The notes beneath the pieces are model-generated. The model was not told where the DNA came from, did not search any database, and saw nothing but the letters and a program-made list of their open reading frames with translations. A stretch of 64,000 bases of DNA from CAYREX01 sp964423505. Lineage in GTDB: Bacteria > Fermentibacterota > Fermentibacteria > Fermentibacterales > JCC-6. Below, in pieces: positions 16,375-25,033 of this stretch (its first letter is position 1; the number at the start of each line of letters is the position of its first letter). The position numbers were made by a program, and so were the translations under genes. Location: the NCBI GenBank assembly GCA_964423505.1, contig CAYREX010000010.1, positions 40,875-104,874 of the forward strand, given 5' to 3'.

Positions 16375-16853
16375 CGAGCGTGGAGCCGGCATCGAGTAGG
16401 GACTTCGTGGAGGTCCAGAAGCTGGCGGAGCGCATCCAGGGCATCGTCGCGCATCCGGGACACCTTTACAGGATACTCATGGACCACTTCGGCGGATTCT
16501 TCCTGGTGGCCAGGGACGACGGCGACATTGCCGGCTTCGAGGTGGGGTTCCCGTCGAAGAGCCGGACGGACACCTACTTCCTCTGGCAGATAGGCGTCTC
16601 CCCGGAGCACCGGGGCAGAGGAGTGGCGTCCAGCCTGGTCAGGGCCACCGAGCAGGTGGCTGCCGAGGCCGGCTGCAGTGCGGTGGAAGCTACGGTAGAT
16701 GCACTGAACGAGCCCTCCTGCTCCCTCTTCGAGTCGCTTGGCTACTCGGTCGAGAGCCGGGGCGAGACCATTGAGGTGAAAGGCCGCCGCGCCATGCCGG
16801 ACTACTACGACTCAGGCACGGACCAGGTTCTCTTCCGCAGGGAGCTCGACTGA
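16371..16853 (+). CDS. GNAT acetyltransferase, EctA-like
   Basis: 160 residues, one GNAT domain. The acetyl-CoA loop is VSPEHRGRGVASSLV (R-G-x-G-x-A), preceded by a TYFLWQIGV strand and followed by the NEPSCSLFESLGY segment typical of GNATs. The order FFLVARDDGDIAGFEVGF...FLWQIGV closely recalls diaminobutyrate acetyltransferase EctA, but ectB and ectC are absent from the window, so ectoine synthesis is not supported. The ATG overlaps the purD-like stop by 4 bp, implying a functional pair: ATP-grasp ligation plus N-acetylation of a small amine or amino acid. Exact substrate unknown. Confidence 0.8.
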   Translation: MTSVEPASSRDFVEVQKLAERIQGIVAHPGHLYRILMDHFGGFFLVARDDGDIAGFEVGFPSKSRTDTYFLWQIGVSPEHRGRGVASSLVRATEQVAAEAGCSAVEATVDALNEPSCSLFESLGYSVESRGETIEVKGRRAMPDYYDSGTDQVLFRRELD

Positions 16854-16869
16854 GGGGGCAGGGGAGGGC

Positions 16870-17589
16870 TTGGCAAGGATAGGCACCTCCGGCTGGCAGT
16901 ACGACCACTGGGTGGGACGCTTCTACCCCGACAAGACGGCCCGGGAGGAGATGCTGCGCCACTACTCCACCAGGCTGGGCACGGTTGAGGTGAACGGCAC
17001 CTTCTACGGCCTGCCCTCGGAGGAGACCCTGGAAGGCTGGCGCAATGCGGTTCCGGAGCGGTTCGAGTTCTCCGTGAAGGGGAGCAGATACCTCACCCAC
17101 ATGAAGAAGCTGAGCGACCCGGAGGAGCCGCTCGACAGGCTACTTGAGAGGGTCAACTCGCTGGGCGACAGGCTGGGGCCGGTACTCTTCCAGCTGCCTC
17201 CCCGCTGGAGAAGGGATACCGCCAGGCTGGCCTCCTTCCTCGAGATCCTGCCGGAGGGGCGAAGGTACGCCATCGAACTTCGGGACGAGAGCTGGTTCCA
17301 CCGGGATGTCTACGACCTCCTCCGGGAGCGCGGGATAGCCTTCTGCATCTATCACCTGGCGGGCAGGCTCTCTCCGAAGGAGGTGACCGCGGATCTGGTC
17401 TACGTGAGGCTGCACGGCCCCGGGGCGGCCTACGAGGGCTCCTACGACGACCGCACCCTGCAGGGATGGGCGGGGGCCATATCCTCATGGGAGTCCGCAG
17501 GCCACGAGGTCTACTGCTACTTCGACAACGACCAGCGCGGCTACGCGGCGGAGAACGCGCTCCGCCTGGCGGCGATGACTGGAGGCTGA
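16870..17589 (+). CDS. DUF72 family TIM-barrel protein
   Basis: 239 residues from a TTG start with GGGGAGGG 1-9 nt upstream. The DUF72 hallmarks are clear: RIGTSGWQYDHWVGRFYP at the N terminus, the VEVNGTFYGLP strand, FSVKGSRYLTHMKKL, FQLPPRW and the C-terminal YCYFDNDQRGYAAENAL (YfNND-x-x-GyAv-x-NA in the family). The fold is a TIM barrel of unproven biochemical role, often encoded with DNA-repair or redox genes. Here it precedes polX by 1 nt and follows the GNAT gene, within a plus-strand run that ends in polX and ligA. Confidence 0.9.
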   Translation: MARIGTSGWQYDHWVGRFYPDKTAREEMLRHYSTRLGTVEVNGTFYGLPSEETLEGWRNAVPERFEFSVKGSRYLTHMKKLSDPEEPLDRLLERVNSLGDRLGPVLFQLPPRWRRDTARLASFLEILPEGRRYAIELRDESWFHRDVYDLLRERGIAFCIYHLAGRLSPKEVTADLVYVRLHGPGAAYEGSYDDRTLQGWAGAISSWESAGHEVYCYFDNDQRGYAAENALRLAAMTGG

Positions 17590-17590
17590 C

Positions 17591-19312
17591 GTGCAGATGC
17601 ACAACAGGGATGTCGCCGACATCTTCCGGACCATAGCGGACCTGCTGGACATCAGGGGCGACAACCGGTTCAGGATAAGGGCCTACAGGAATGCCGCCCG
17701 CACAGTTGAGTCGCAGCCGGGGAGCGTGGCTGAGATGGTCGGGCGGGGAGAGGACCTGACCCGGCTCTCCGGGCTGGGGGAGGACCTGGCCGGGAAGGTC
17801 GAGACGATAGTCCGGACCGGCTCGCACCCTCTCCTCGAGGAGCTCTCGGAGGAGGTCCCCCGTAGCCTGAGGGAGCTATTGCAGGTCTCCGGCCTCGGGC
17901 CCCGGGGCGTCCATGCGATCCACTCGGAGTTGGGCGTCACAGACCTGGACGGTCTGAGGAGGGCCGCCGAGAAGGGTGAGATAGAAGGCCTCGAGGGCTT
18001 CGGTGAGAAGACCCAGCGGAAGATACTCGCCGAGACAGAGGAGATGGCGGGGGCGGAGCGCAGGACCCTGCTCAATGACGCGGAGGAGGTTGCTGACTCC
18101 CTGATAGCGCATCTGGAGTCTGTTCGGGGCGTCAAGAAGGTCTGCGTCGCGGGCAGCCTGCGCCGCAGGAAGGAGACCGTGGGCGACCTGGACGTCCTCG
18201 TCTCCAGTCGGAGGGATGCGAGGCCCCTCGAACACCTGCAGGAGATGGACGAGGTGGAGGATGTGCTGGCCGGCGGGGAGACGAAGACCACGGTCATCCT
18301 CAGGTCCGGCATGCAGGTGGACGTCCGGTCGGTGGCCCATGCCTCCTACGGCGCGGCACTGGTCTACTTCACCGGTTCGAAACAGCACAACATCCGGCTT
18401 CGGAAGCGTGGGGTGGAGAGGGGTCTGAAGATAAACGAGTACGGGGTACACCGGGATGGCCGGAAGGTTGCCGGGAGGACCGAGGAGGAGGTCTACGGCT
18501 CGGTGGGACTGGAGTGGATAACCCCGGAGCTGCGCGAGGACAGGGGCGAGATGGAGGCCTCCGAGGAGGGCTCCCTGCCGGAGCTGGTCACCGAGGAGGA
18601 CATTCGCGGCGACCTCCACGCCCACACGAAGCGGACCGACGGCCACCACACCATCAGGGAGATGGCGGAGGCCGCCCGGGAGATGGGCTACGAGTACCTG
18701 GCCATCACGGAGCACTCGAAGAGGGTCACCGTGGCAGGCGGCCTGAACGCCGAGGAGCTGGCCCGGCACGCGGAGGCCATCGGGGAGGCCGACTCGGAGA
18801 CGGAGGGCATATCGTTACTGAAGGGCGTGGAGGTGGACATACTGGAGGACGGCAGCCTGGACCTCCCCCCTGACGTCCTGCGGAGGCTGGACGTTGTGGT
18901 CGCCTCGGTCCACTACGGCTTCGACATGCCACGGGAGAGGATGACCGAACGCATCCTGAGGGCCATGGACGACCCTTGCCTGAGCATCGTCGGCCATCCC
19001 ACCGGCAGGAAGCTCGGGCAGAGGGAGCCCTACGACGTGGACCTGGACGCCATACTGGAGGGTGCCCGGGAGAGGGGCTGCCACATGGAGCTGAACGCCT
19101 TCCCGGACAGGCTCGACCTCACGGATGCAGCCTGCAGGCGGGCGAAGGAGGTCGGCGTGAAGGTGGCCGTGAGCACCGACGCGCACCGGACGGGCCACCT
19201 TCGCTATATCCGCTACGGCGTAGGGCAGGCCCGGAGGGGCTGGCTGTCCGCCCGGGACGTCCTGAACACAAGGCCGCTCGGCGAGCTCCGGAAGCTTCTG
19301 GACAGGGGTTGA
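17591..19312 (+). CDS. polX: Family X DNA polymerase with PHP exonuclease domain (PolX)
   Basis: 573 residues, the standard size of bacterial PolX. Residues ~1-150 carry the 8-kDa and helix-hairpin-helix regions (SGLGEDLAGKVETI, EGLEGFGEKTQRKI). The polymerase active site is GSLRRRKETVGDLDVLV with Asp199 and Asp201 and a third Asp in MQVDVRSV. The C-terminal PHP domain starts at DLHAHTKRTDGHHT (~residue 339) and includes the ITEHSKRVTVA and STDAHRTGHL metal-ligand motifs, giving a Mn2+-dependent 3'-5' exonuclease or AP endonuclease. The GTG at 17591 is preferred over the ATG six bases on because GGAGG sits 5 nt upstream. It fills gaps in base-excision repair, and ligA follows after only 2 nt. 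Confidence 0.95.
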   Translation: MQMHNRDVADIFRTIADLLDIRGDNRFRIRAYRNAARTVESQPGSVAEMVGRGEDLTRLSGLGEDLAGKVETIVRTGSHPLLEELSEEVPRSLRELLQVSGLGPRGVHAIHSELGVTDLDGLRRAAEKGEIEGLEGFGEKTQRKILAETEEMAGAERRTLLNDAEEVADSLIAHLESVRGVKKVCVAGSLRRRKETVGDLDVLVSSRRDARPLEHLQEMDEVEDVLAGGETKTTVILRSGMQVDVRSVAHASYGAALVYFTGSKQHNIRLRKRGVERGLKINEYGVHRDGRKVAGRTEEEVYGSVGLEWITPELREDRGEMEASEEGSLPELVTEEDIRGDLHAHTKRTDGHHTIREMAEAAREMGYEYLAITEHSKRVTVAGGLNAEELARHAEAIGEADSETEGISLLKGVEVDILEDGSLDLPPDVLRRLDVVVASVHYGFDMPRERMTERILRAMDDPCLSIVGHPTGRKLGQREPYDVDLDAILEGARERGCHMELNAFPDRLDLTDAACRRAKEVGVKVAVSTDAHRTGHLRYIRYGVGQARRGWLSARDVLNTRPLGELRKLLDRG

Positions 19313-19314
19313 GG

Positions 19315-21381
19315 ATGAGCTCCGACCTCGGCTTCAGGAAGGACCCGGACACCGATTTCCGCGACGCGTCCGAACTGACCGCGGAAGAGGCCCGGGAGCA
19401 GGCGGAGGCTCTCAGGGACGGCATAGACTACCATGACTACCGCTACTATGTGAGGAACGACCCGGTCATCTCCGACGCGGTCTACGACAGGCTCTTCGCC
19501 AGGCTGCGGGAGCTGGAGGAGGAGTTCCCGGAGCTGGACTCGCCGACCTCCCCCACGAAGAGGGTCGGGGCGCCGCCGGTCGACGAGCTGGAGAGACGGG
19601 AGCACGCCGCCCCCATGAAGAGCCTTGAGGCGGTGCTGGAGGAGGAAGAGGTCGCCGGCTTTCTCGGGCGGGTGAGGGACCGCCTGGGGAGCAGGGACGT
19701 CTCCTTCACGGTGGAGCCGAAGTTCGACGGGCTCTCCGTGGAGCTGGCCTACAGGGAGGGCGAGCTGGAGTACGGGGCGACAAGGGGCGACGGCCGGTAC
19801 GGTGAGGACGTCACCCGCAATCTCCGCACCATAGGCGCTGTTCCGCTAAGGCTGAGGGCGGAGGCCGACCCGCCCCGCTTCCTCGCGGTGAGGGGCGAGG
19901 TGCTCATGCCGCTCTCCGGCTTCCAGCGGCTGAACCGCGAGCGCGTGGAGCGGGGAGAGGAGCCGTTCGCCAACCCGCGGAACGCAGCCGCCGGCACGGT
20001 GAGGCAGCTCGACCCCTCGATGGTCTCCGGCAAGCCGCTCACCGCGTTCTTCTACGAGGTGCTGGAGATCCGGGGCGAGGCGCCGGGCGACCACTGGGGG
20101 ATGCTGCGGCGCTTCCCCGACTGGGGCCTCAGGGTATCCCCCCGCAACAGGCGCGTCTCAACGCTCTCCGAGATATCCGACTACCACGAAGAGCTGGCGA
20201 AAGAGCGGAACGACATCGACTGGGAGATGGACGGAGTCGTCATCAAGGTCAGCGACTACGCGGCGCGGGAGAAGCTGGGAGCCAGGCAGCGCTCGCCGAG
20301 ATGGGCGCTGGCCTGGAAGTTCGAGCCCCGCAGGGAGGTCACCAGGCTCAGGGAGATAGCCGTCCAGGTGGGAAGGACCGGCAAGCTCACCCCGGTAGCC
20401 CTGCTCGCCCCGGTCGAGGTCGGCGGGGTGACCGTCAGCAGGGCCTCTCTCCACAACGCGGACGAGGTGAGGCGCAAGGACTTGCGCGAGGGGGACAGGG
20501 TCCGGGTGAAGCGGGCCGGCGACGTTATCCCGGAGGTGGTGGAGAGGCTGCCGGAGCCGGGTCGAAAGAGGGGGGAGCCGTTCGAAATGCCGGAGGAATG
20601 CCCCGTCTGCGGCAGGCAGGTCGAGCGGGAGGGCGCCTACCACTACTGCCCCGGCGGGCTCAGTTGCCGCGCCCAGCTCGTCGGGTCCATAGTCCACTAC
20701 GCCTCCCGGGAGGCCATGGACATAGACCACCTCGGAGAGGAGACCGCAAGGGATCTGGTGGAGAGGGGAATGGTGCGGGACATCGCCGACCTCTACCATC
20801 TGGAGGCGGAGGATCTCGAGAGCCTGGAGGGCTTCGCGGAGAGGTCGGCCCGGCTCCTGGCAGACGCGATAGGCTCGGCGAGAGAGGCGAGGCTGGACCG
20901 CTTCCTCTACGCCCTGGGCATCAGGCACGTCGGCAGTCACCTTGCAAGAGTCCTCGCCTCCTCCCTCGGGGACCTGGACAGCGTCAGGCGGGCGACGGCG
21001 GAGGAGCTGCGGACCATCGGGGAGATAGGCCCGGAGACGGCATCGGGAGTGGAGAGCTTCTTTGCGGACCCGGACAACTCCCGGGTGCTGGACAGGCTGC
21101 TGGAGGCGGGGGTCGAGGTAGGCGGGATGGAGACCGTCGAGGGCGGCCCTCTCTCCGGGCTCACCTTCGTCTTCACGGGTGGGCTGGAGGGCATTGCAAG
21201 GGAAGAGGCCGTGGCGGCGGTCGAGGCCCGGGGCGGCAGGGCCACCTCCGGCGTCAGCTCCAGGACGGACTATCTTGTGGTGGGAGAGGACCCCGGCAGC
21301 AAGCTGGAAGATGCCCGGGAGGAGGAGTCGGTGGAGATAATTAGCGAAGGCCGCTTCCGGGAGATGCTGGAGGAGGGATGA
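19315..21381 (+). CDS. ligA: NAD+-dependent DNA ligase
   Basis: 688 residues, about 20 longer than E. coli LigA at the N terminus. Domains in order: Ia with YHDYRYYVRNDPVISDAVYD; adenylation domain with active-site Lys136 in VEPKFDGLSVE; an OB fold; a four-cysteine zinc finger CPVC...YHYCPGGLSC (~residue 433); helix-hairpin-helix repeats; and a BRCT domain from about LSGLTFVFTGGLEG to the end. It seals nicks using NAD+. The ATG follows the polX stop by 2 nt with GAGG overlapping, so polymerase and ligase of base-excision repair are made together; mutM is 5 kb upstream. Confidence 0.97.
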   Translation: MSSDLGFRKDPDTDFRDASELTAEEAREQAEALRDGIDYHDYRYYVRNDPVISDAVYDRLFARLRELEEEFPELDSPTSPTKRVGAPPVDELERREHAAPMKSLEAVLEEEEVAGFLGRVRDRLGSRDVSFTVEPKFDGLSVELAYREGELEYGATRGDGRYGEDVTRNLRTIGAVPLRLRAEADPPRFLAVRGEVLMPLSGFQRLNRERVERGEEPFANPRNAAAGTVRQLDPSMVSGKPLTAFFYEVLEIRGEAPGDHWGMLRRFPDWGLRVSPRNRRVSTLSEISDYHEELAKERNDIDWEMDGVVIKVSDYAAREKLGARQRSPRWALAWKFEPRREVTRLREIAVQVGRTGKLTPVALLAPVEVGGVTVSRASLHNADEVRRKDLREGDRVRVKRAGDVIPEVVERLPEPGRKRGEPFEMPEECPVCGRQVEREGAYHYCPGGLSCRAQLVGSIVHYASREAMDIDHLGEETARDLVERGMVRDIADLYHLEAEDLESLEGFAERSARLLADAIGSAREARLDRFLYALGIRHVGSHLARVLASSLGDLDSVRRATAEELRTIGEIGPETASGVESFFADPDNSRVLDRLLEAGVEVGGMETVEGGPLSGLTFVFTGGLEGIAREEAVAAVEARGGRATSGVSSRTDYLVVGEDPGSKLEDAREEESVEIISEGRFREMLEEG

Positions 21382-21391
21382 GGGGAGGGTC

Positions 21392-22120
21392 ATGAAGCTC
21401 ACTTTCCTGGGCACCAGGGGCTACATCGAGGCGAAGAGCGGGAGGCACCGGATGCACTCCTCCCTCCTGGTCTCCCGCGGTGACGGCAGGGTCATGGTCG
21501 ACTGCGGCGAGACATGGCTCGGCAGGCTGGAGGATGTTTCGCCGGACGCCATAGTGATCACCCACGCCCACCCGGACCACGCCTTCGGACTGTCGGAGGG
21601 GGCGCCATGCCCGGTGTACGCCACCTCGGACGCCTGGGAGAAGAGGGAGCTGGGCGGGTTCGACATCGAAGACAGGCGCGCCGTGGAGCTGCGGGAGGAG
21701 ATGGACATATGCGGCATCACCTTCGAGGCCTTCCCCGTCCTCCACTCCACCAGGGCCCCGGCGGTCGGCTACAGGATATCGGCAGGCCGGGCGGCGGTCT
21801 TCTACGTCCCGGACGTGGCGTACATCGTCAAGCGCTCCGAGGCGCTCGGAGGCGTCGACATCTACATCGGTGACGGGGCGACCATCGAGCGGAGCATGGT
21901 CCGGAAGCACGGCAGGGCGATAATCGGGCACGTCCCCATCCGGACGCAGATCTCCTGGTGCCGGGAGGAGGAGGTCCCGGAGATGATAGTCACCCACTGC
22001 GGCTCCGAGATAGTGGGCGGCGACGAGCGGAGCATAGGCCCGGCCCTGAGGCGCATGGGCAGGGACAAGGGCGTCGAGGTGACAGTCGCCGGCGACGGCA
22101 TGGAGCGTGTGCTGCGCTGA
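21392..22120 (+). CDS. Metallo-beta-lactamase-fold hydrolase
   Basis: 242 residues, a complete MBL fold. The metal-binding motif is VITHAHPDHAFGL (H-x-H-x-D-H, ~residue 55); later ligands are likely the His in PVLHSTRAPAVGY, the Asp in FYVPDVAYIV and the C-terminal His of MIVTHCGS. It starts MKLTFLGTRGYI, as in RNase Z/PhnP-like phosphodiesterases of this superfamily. It begins 10 nt after ligA and probably ends the repair operon. RNase Z proper, cyclic phosphodiesterase or another nuclease activity are all possible; the sequence does not separate them. Confidence 0.85.
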   Translation: MKLTFLGTRGYIEAKSGRHRMHSSLLVSRGDGRVMVDCGETWLGRLEDVSPDAIVITHAHPDHAFGLSEGAPCPVYATSDAWEKRELGGFDIEDRRAVELREEMDICGITFEAFPVLHSTRAPAVGYRISAGRAAVFYVPDVAYIVKRSEALGGVDIYIGDGATIERSMVRKHGRAIIGHVPIRTQISWCREEEVPEMIVTHCGSEIVGGDERSIGPALRRMGRDKGVEVTVAGDGMERVLR

Positions 22121-22226
22121 GCCGCGACCGGCTGCCCTTGACTTCCCTCACTCCCGCTGCTCCCTTTCCTGCGCCGGGCAGGGCCGGCATCCGGCGTAAC
22201 GGGCTTGGCAGAACGGGAGTAGAGCC

Positions 22227-22820
22227 ATGCAGACAGCACGCCTTGCATATGCCCTCGCCGCGCTCCTCGCGGCAATACCCACGGCCTCCGCGGAGGTCCT
22301 CTGGGAGTGGCCCTACGACCCCGGCAGCGCCAGCAACTCGATGCCGGCCAGCTACGGTACCTTCAGGATGGCGGACGATTTCGTCCTCGGCTCCGAGGCC
22401 ACCGTCACGGACATCGAGCTGTACGGACTCTACATCAGCGGGACCCCGGGCGACGACTTCGTAGTCTCCGTCTACGAGGACGACTCCGGCCTGCCGGGAG
22501 CCCTGCTGATCGAGCGGACCTGCCCGGCGGTCAATACCACCACGGGCGACACCTGGGGCTACTACAACTACCCGATATACCTGACCGCACTAGAGCTGGA
22601 ACCGGGGCCGGTCCTCGAGGCAGGCACCTACTGGCTCTGCGCCTGGTACACGGGGGACCGCTGGTACTGGTTCGCAGACGAGGAGAACGGCAACTCCTGC
22701 CGCGACGAGGGCTCCGGCTGGGGCCCATTCGGAACGTACCAGCTGGTCTTCTCGGTCCTGGGCGAGGAGGGCTTCGCCCTCGAACAGAGCACGTTCGGGG
22801 CCATCAAGTCCATGTGGTGA
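22227..22820 (+). CDS. Secreted protein of unknown function
   Basis: 197 residues with a clear signal peptide (hydrophobic LAYALAALLAAIPTA, cleavage after SA at ~residue 22). The mature part is rich in aromatic and acidic residues, with FRMADDFVLGSEATVTDIEL and ISGTPGDDFVVSVYEDDSGL. This resembles the beta-sandwich domains found in secreted proteins of FCB and planctomycete bacteria, where D-D-F-V-L-x4-T-I-x-x-I/L is recurrent. No catalytic motif is recognised. The RBS GGGAG precedes the ATG. The gene stands alone, convergent with the next one (12-nt gap). Likely periplasmic or surface; exact role unknown. Confidence 0.75.
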   Translation: MQTARLAYALAALLAAIPTASAEVLWEWPYDPGSASNSMPASYGTFRMADDFVLGSEATVTDIELYGLYISGTPGDDFVVSVYEDDSGLPGALLIERTCPAVNTTTGDTWGYYNYPIYLTALELEPGPVLEAGTYWLCAWYTGDRWYWFADEENGNSCRDEGSGWGPFGTYQLVFSVLGEEGFALEQSTFGAIKSMW

Positions 22821-22832
22821 CCGGGACCTCCG

Positions 22833-23276
22833 CTACTCCCCCGGACAGGCCTCCCCCTCCTCGATATCCGGCAGGCCGCTCTCCTCGAGGAGCAGAGAGG
22901 TGTCGGCCAGCACCGCAGCCAGGTCCCCGAGACTCCAGTTGCCTTCGTGCCTCCCTATGCCGTGCATGAAGAGGGGGAAGTGGACGAAGTCCACCCTCCT
23001 CCCGTCTATCTCGGCGGAGAAGCGTCCGTCTACGACGACTGCAAAGGGGAAATGAGCGTCCGGCAGACCGTAGGCCGAGATGAGGCTCGCCTCGGCCGGG
23101 TCCGTTATCAGATGGTAGGTGACGTCAAGGTCCTCCCCGGAACCGGCCAGGACGGAGTCCACCCGCTCCAGGGTCCGTAGCGAGGGCGGCATCTCCTTGT
23201 GGAAGACCTCGACGGCAACCGGACCGGGCCCTGTGCCCGGGAGCCCATGAAGCGCAGCCATCAGCAGGGGTACCAT
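22833..23276 (-). CDS. Small exported protein with thioredoxin-like sequence but no CxxC
   Basis: 147 residues from the ATG at 23274-23276, chosen because GAGGAGG lies 6 nt upstream; a longer frame from 23333 has no such site. A short hydrophobic N terminus (VPLLMAALHGLPG) suggests export. The pattern VAVEVFHKEM at the start of the mature part, AEASLISAYGLPDAHFPFAVVVDGRF in the middle and a final helix fits a thioredoxin-like fold (beta-alpha-beta, then Ala-x-x-Tyr-Gly-cisPro-type turn, then FAVVVDG). There is no Cys pair, so it would not be a redox enzyme. It follows the next gene on the same strand and is probably cotranscribed with it. Function unknown. Confidence 0.6.
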   Translation of the reverse strand: MVPLLMAALHGLPGTGPGPVAVEVFHKEMPPSLRTLERVDSVLAGSGEDLDVTYHLITDPAEASLISAYGLPDAHFPFAVVVDGRFSAEIDGRRVDFVHFPLFMHGIGRHEGNWSLGDLAAVLADTSLLLEESGLPDIEEGEACPGE

Positions 23277-23335
23277 TGACAGCCTCCTCTCGGCTCCTCG
23301 CAGGCTCCAGGCGCTGCCACGGGCCGGAGCCATCG

Positions 23336-24115
23336 TCAGAGAACGTACCCGAAGAGCTGGATGGAGGCGTTCAGCTCTATCATGTGCCTCCAGTAGACCT
23401 CCGGCGTGACCCCCGTGGGAGTCTCGGGGAGCTCTACCGGTATGTACCTCCATACGAGACCGAGGCCCGGGTCCGCGAAGCAGGACTCGGCGGAGCCGGA
23501 GAAGCCGACGTACATCTGGGGGCCTGCGGTCACGCCCAGATCACCCTCCCAGCGCTCCCCCGGCTCCTCACCCTCCCTCTGGTCCGGGCGCAGCGTAGCG
23601 ACTCCCGAGTAGATGCCGCAGCCGGCACCCGTCCGAAAGACCCCGCTGCGCAGCTCCAGACCCAGGGAGGCCTCGGTAATGGAGTAGGTCAGCTCCGGCG
23701 GTATGAACGGCCCGTGGTTGTCGAAGAATACCCCTGGGGGCAGCGATGCGATACCGCCGTAGGCCATCAGGAGGATGTCATCCCCGAACCCTCTCCCGAA
23801 GCCGGCGCGGAGGGTGAAGGCGTCCTGCTCTCCACCGCTTCGCAGGACCTCGACGCCGAAGAGCTCCTCCTGCCTGCCGTCGACGGTGCGGTCCATTCTG
23901 CCTATGCCGATCCCCGCCTCCATGAACCCGCACCATTCCAGCCCCGAAGTGGTGTCCTCTGCAGGAGGGCCGGCTGCGCAGACGGCCGCAGCCGCAAACA
24001 GGACCGCCGCCCGTGCGAGAAGATGAAGCCCGGTCACGCCTGGCCGCGCGGCGCTTTCCCGCTGCCCGGATGCGGTTCCGAAGTGCGAGCACGGTTCGCA
24101 CGAGCACGTTCTCAC
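23336..24115 (-). CDS. Putative outer-membrane beta-barrel or exported protein
   Basis: 259 residues if the GTG at 24113-24115 is used, which has GGGGAGG 7 nt upstream; other starts at 24154 and 24037 are possible. A hydrophobic stretch AAVLFAAAAVCAAG acts as signal. The rest shows alternating glycine/aromatic strands (FMEAGIGIGRM, FTLRAGFGRGFGDDILLMAYGGI, EASLGLELRSGVFRTGAGCGIYSG, GPQMYVGFSG, IELNASIQLFGYVL), the pattern of an 8-10-strand barrel. No family is recognised. A strong promoter (TTGACC-17-TATCGT) lies at 24184-24212. Unusually the N-region before the signal has three Cys; whether it is translated is uncertain. Confidence 0.6.
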   Translation of the reverse strand: MRTCSCEPCSHFGTASGQRESAARPGVTGLHLLARAAVLFAAAAVCAAGPPAEDTTSGLEWCGFMEAGIGIGRMDRTVDGRQEELFGVEVLRSGGEQDAFTLRAGFGRGFGDDILLMAYGGIASLPPGVFFDNHGPFIPPELTYSITEASLGLELRSGVFRTGAGCGIYSGVATLRPDQREGEEPGERWEGDLGVTAGPQMYVGFSGSAESCFADPGLGLVWRYIPVELPETPTGVTPEVYWRHMIELNASIQLFGYVL

Positions 24116-24183
24116 GATGAATCCTCCCCGGAAGGAGCCGCCGAGCAGCGTCATGCAGACCCGCCCCCCCCCATGCCCGGCTC

Positions 24184-24212
24184 ACGATAGCCCGGAGCCC
24201 GGGCCGGGTCAA
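24184..24212 (-). promoter_or_regulatory. Promoter for the barrel-like gene
   Basis: Minus strand TTGACC, 17 bp, TATCGT, with the extended context CTCGTTGACCCGG shared with other promoters in this window. Leader about 60 nt. Confidence 0.7.
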
Positions 24213-24247
24213 CGAGCGCCCTCCGATTCCGAGGCAAAGCCGCGGGG

Positions 24248-25033
24248 TCAGCCCCTCCGCCAGGCTTCCATGGCGGCCCTGACGGACCTTGTCAGCTCCC
24301 TCGCGAACTCCGGGTCGAACTTCGCGAAGTATAGCAGCTGCCCGAAGTTGCGAAGGCCCTGCACCTCCTCCCGGTCACCGAAGAGCACCCTCTCCCGCTC
24401 TTCGAACATCCTGGCGAGGTCGTCCCCGGAGAGCCTCCGGTAGCCGTCGCGGAAGACTACGAACTCCCTGTCGAACCTGGGAGTCTGCTCCCGGCTCATC
24501 TCCTCCTCCGTCGGGTAGCCGAAGCAGACCAGCGCAGCGGGGAACACGTACGCCGGCAGGTCGAACATCTCCCTCTGCTCCTCGTATCTCTCCATGATGT
24601 CTCCCACGTAGCAGGAGCCCACGCCGAGGGACTCCGCGGCGATCACGGCGGTCTGGGCAGCTATCAGGGCGTCGCAGCACGCCATGAGCAGCTCGCCCTC
24701 CCCCGGCTTCCGAGGCTCCCTGCCGAGTCGGCCGCAGACCTCCTCGACGCCGGACGCCATGAAGTAGTCGAACGTCCTCTGATAGTCGGCCAGGAAGAGC
24801 AGCACCATCGGTGCCCGGGCGATGAAGGGCTGGTCGTCGCAGGTCTCCACCAGCCTCTCCCTCTTCTCCCGGTCCTCGACCTCGATCACCGAGTAGAGCA
24901 TCATGTTGCCGGCGGTCGGAGCCCTCATCGCGGCATCAATCACCGCCTTCCGGGTACCCTCCTCCAGCGGCCTGCTCCGGTCGTACTCCCGGACCGACCT
25001 CCTGCTCATGAGCAGCCTCAGCGTCTCGTTCAC
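24248..25033 (-). CDS. Nitroreductase-family flavoprotein
   Basis: 261 residues. The start is a GTG at 25031-25033, placed 5 nt after GGAGGGAGG; the reading frame is open further upstream but without a better RBS. The N terminus NETLRLLMSRRSVREYDRS is the FMN-binding signature of the family (R-R-S-x-R-x-y/f), followed by APTAGNMMLYSVIEVEDRE and the C-terminal-half ESLGVGSCYVGDI (E-x-L-G-x-G-x-x-x-I/G). It should be a cytoplasmic FMN-dependent NAD(P)H oxidoreductase, dimeric. The ~60-residue C-terminal tail after VVFRDGYRRLS is long for the family. Substrate unknown. Confidence 0.88.
   Translation of the reverse strand: MNETLRLLMSRRSVREYDRSRPLEEGTRKAVIDAAMRAPTAGNMMLYSVIEVEDREKRERLVETCDDQPFIARAPMVLLFLADYQRTFDYFMASGVEEVCGRLGREPRKPGEGELLMACCDALIAAQTAVIAAESLGVGSCYVGDIMERYEEQREMFDLPAYVFPAALVCFGYPTEEEMSREQTPRFDREFVVFRDGYRRLSGDDLARMFEERERVLFGDREEVQGLRNFGQLLYFAKFDPEFARELTRSVRAAMEAWRRG

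Noticed and set aside
22138..22166. TTGACT as -35 for the secreted protein gene at 22227
   Set aside because: 17-18 bp further there is only TCCCTT, not a credible -10.
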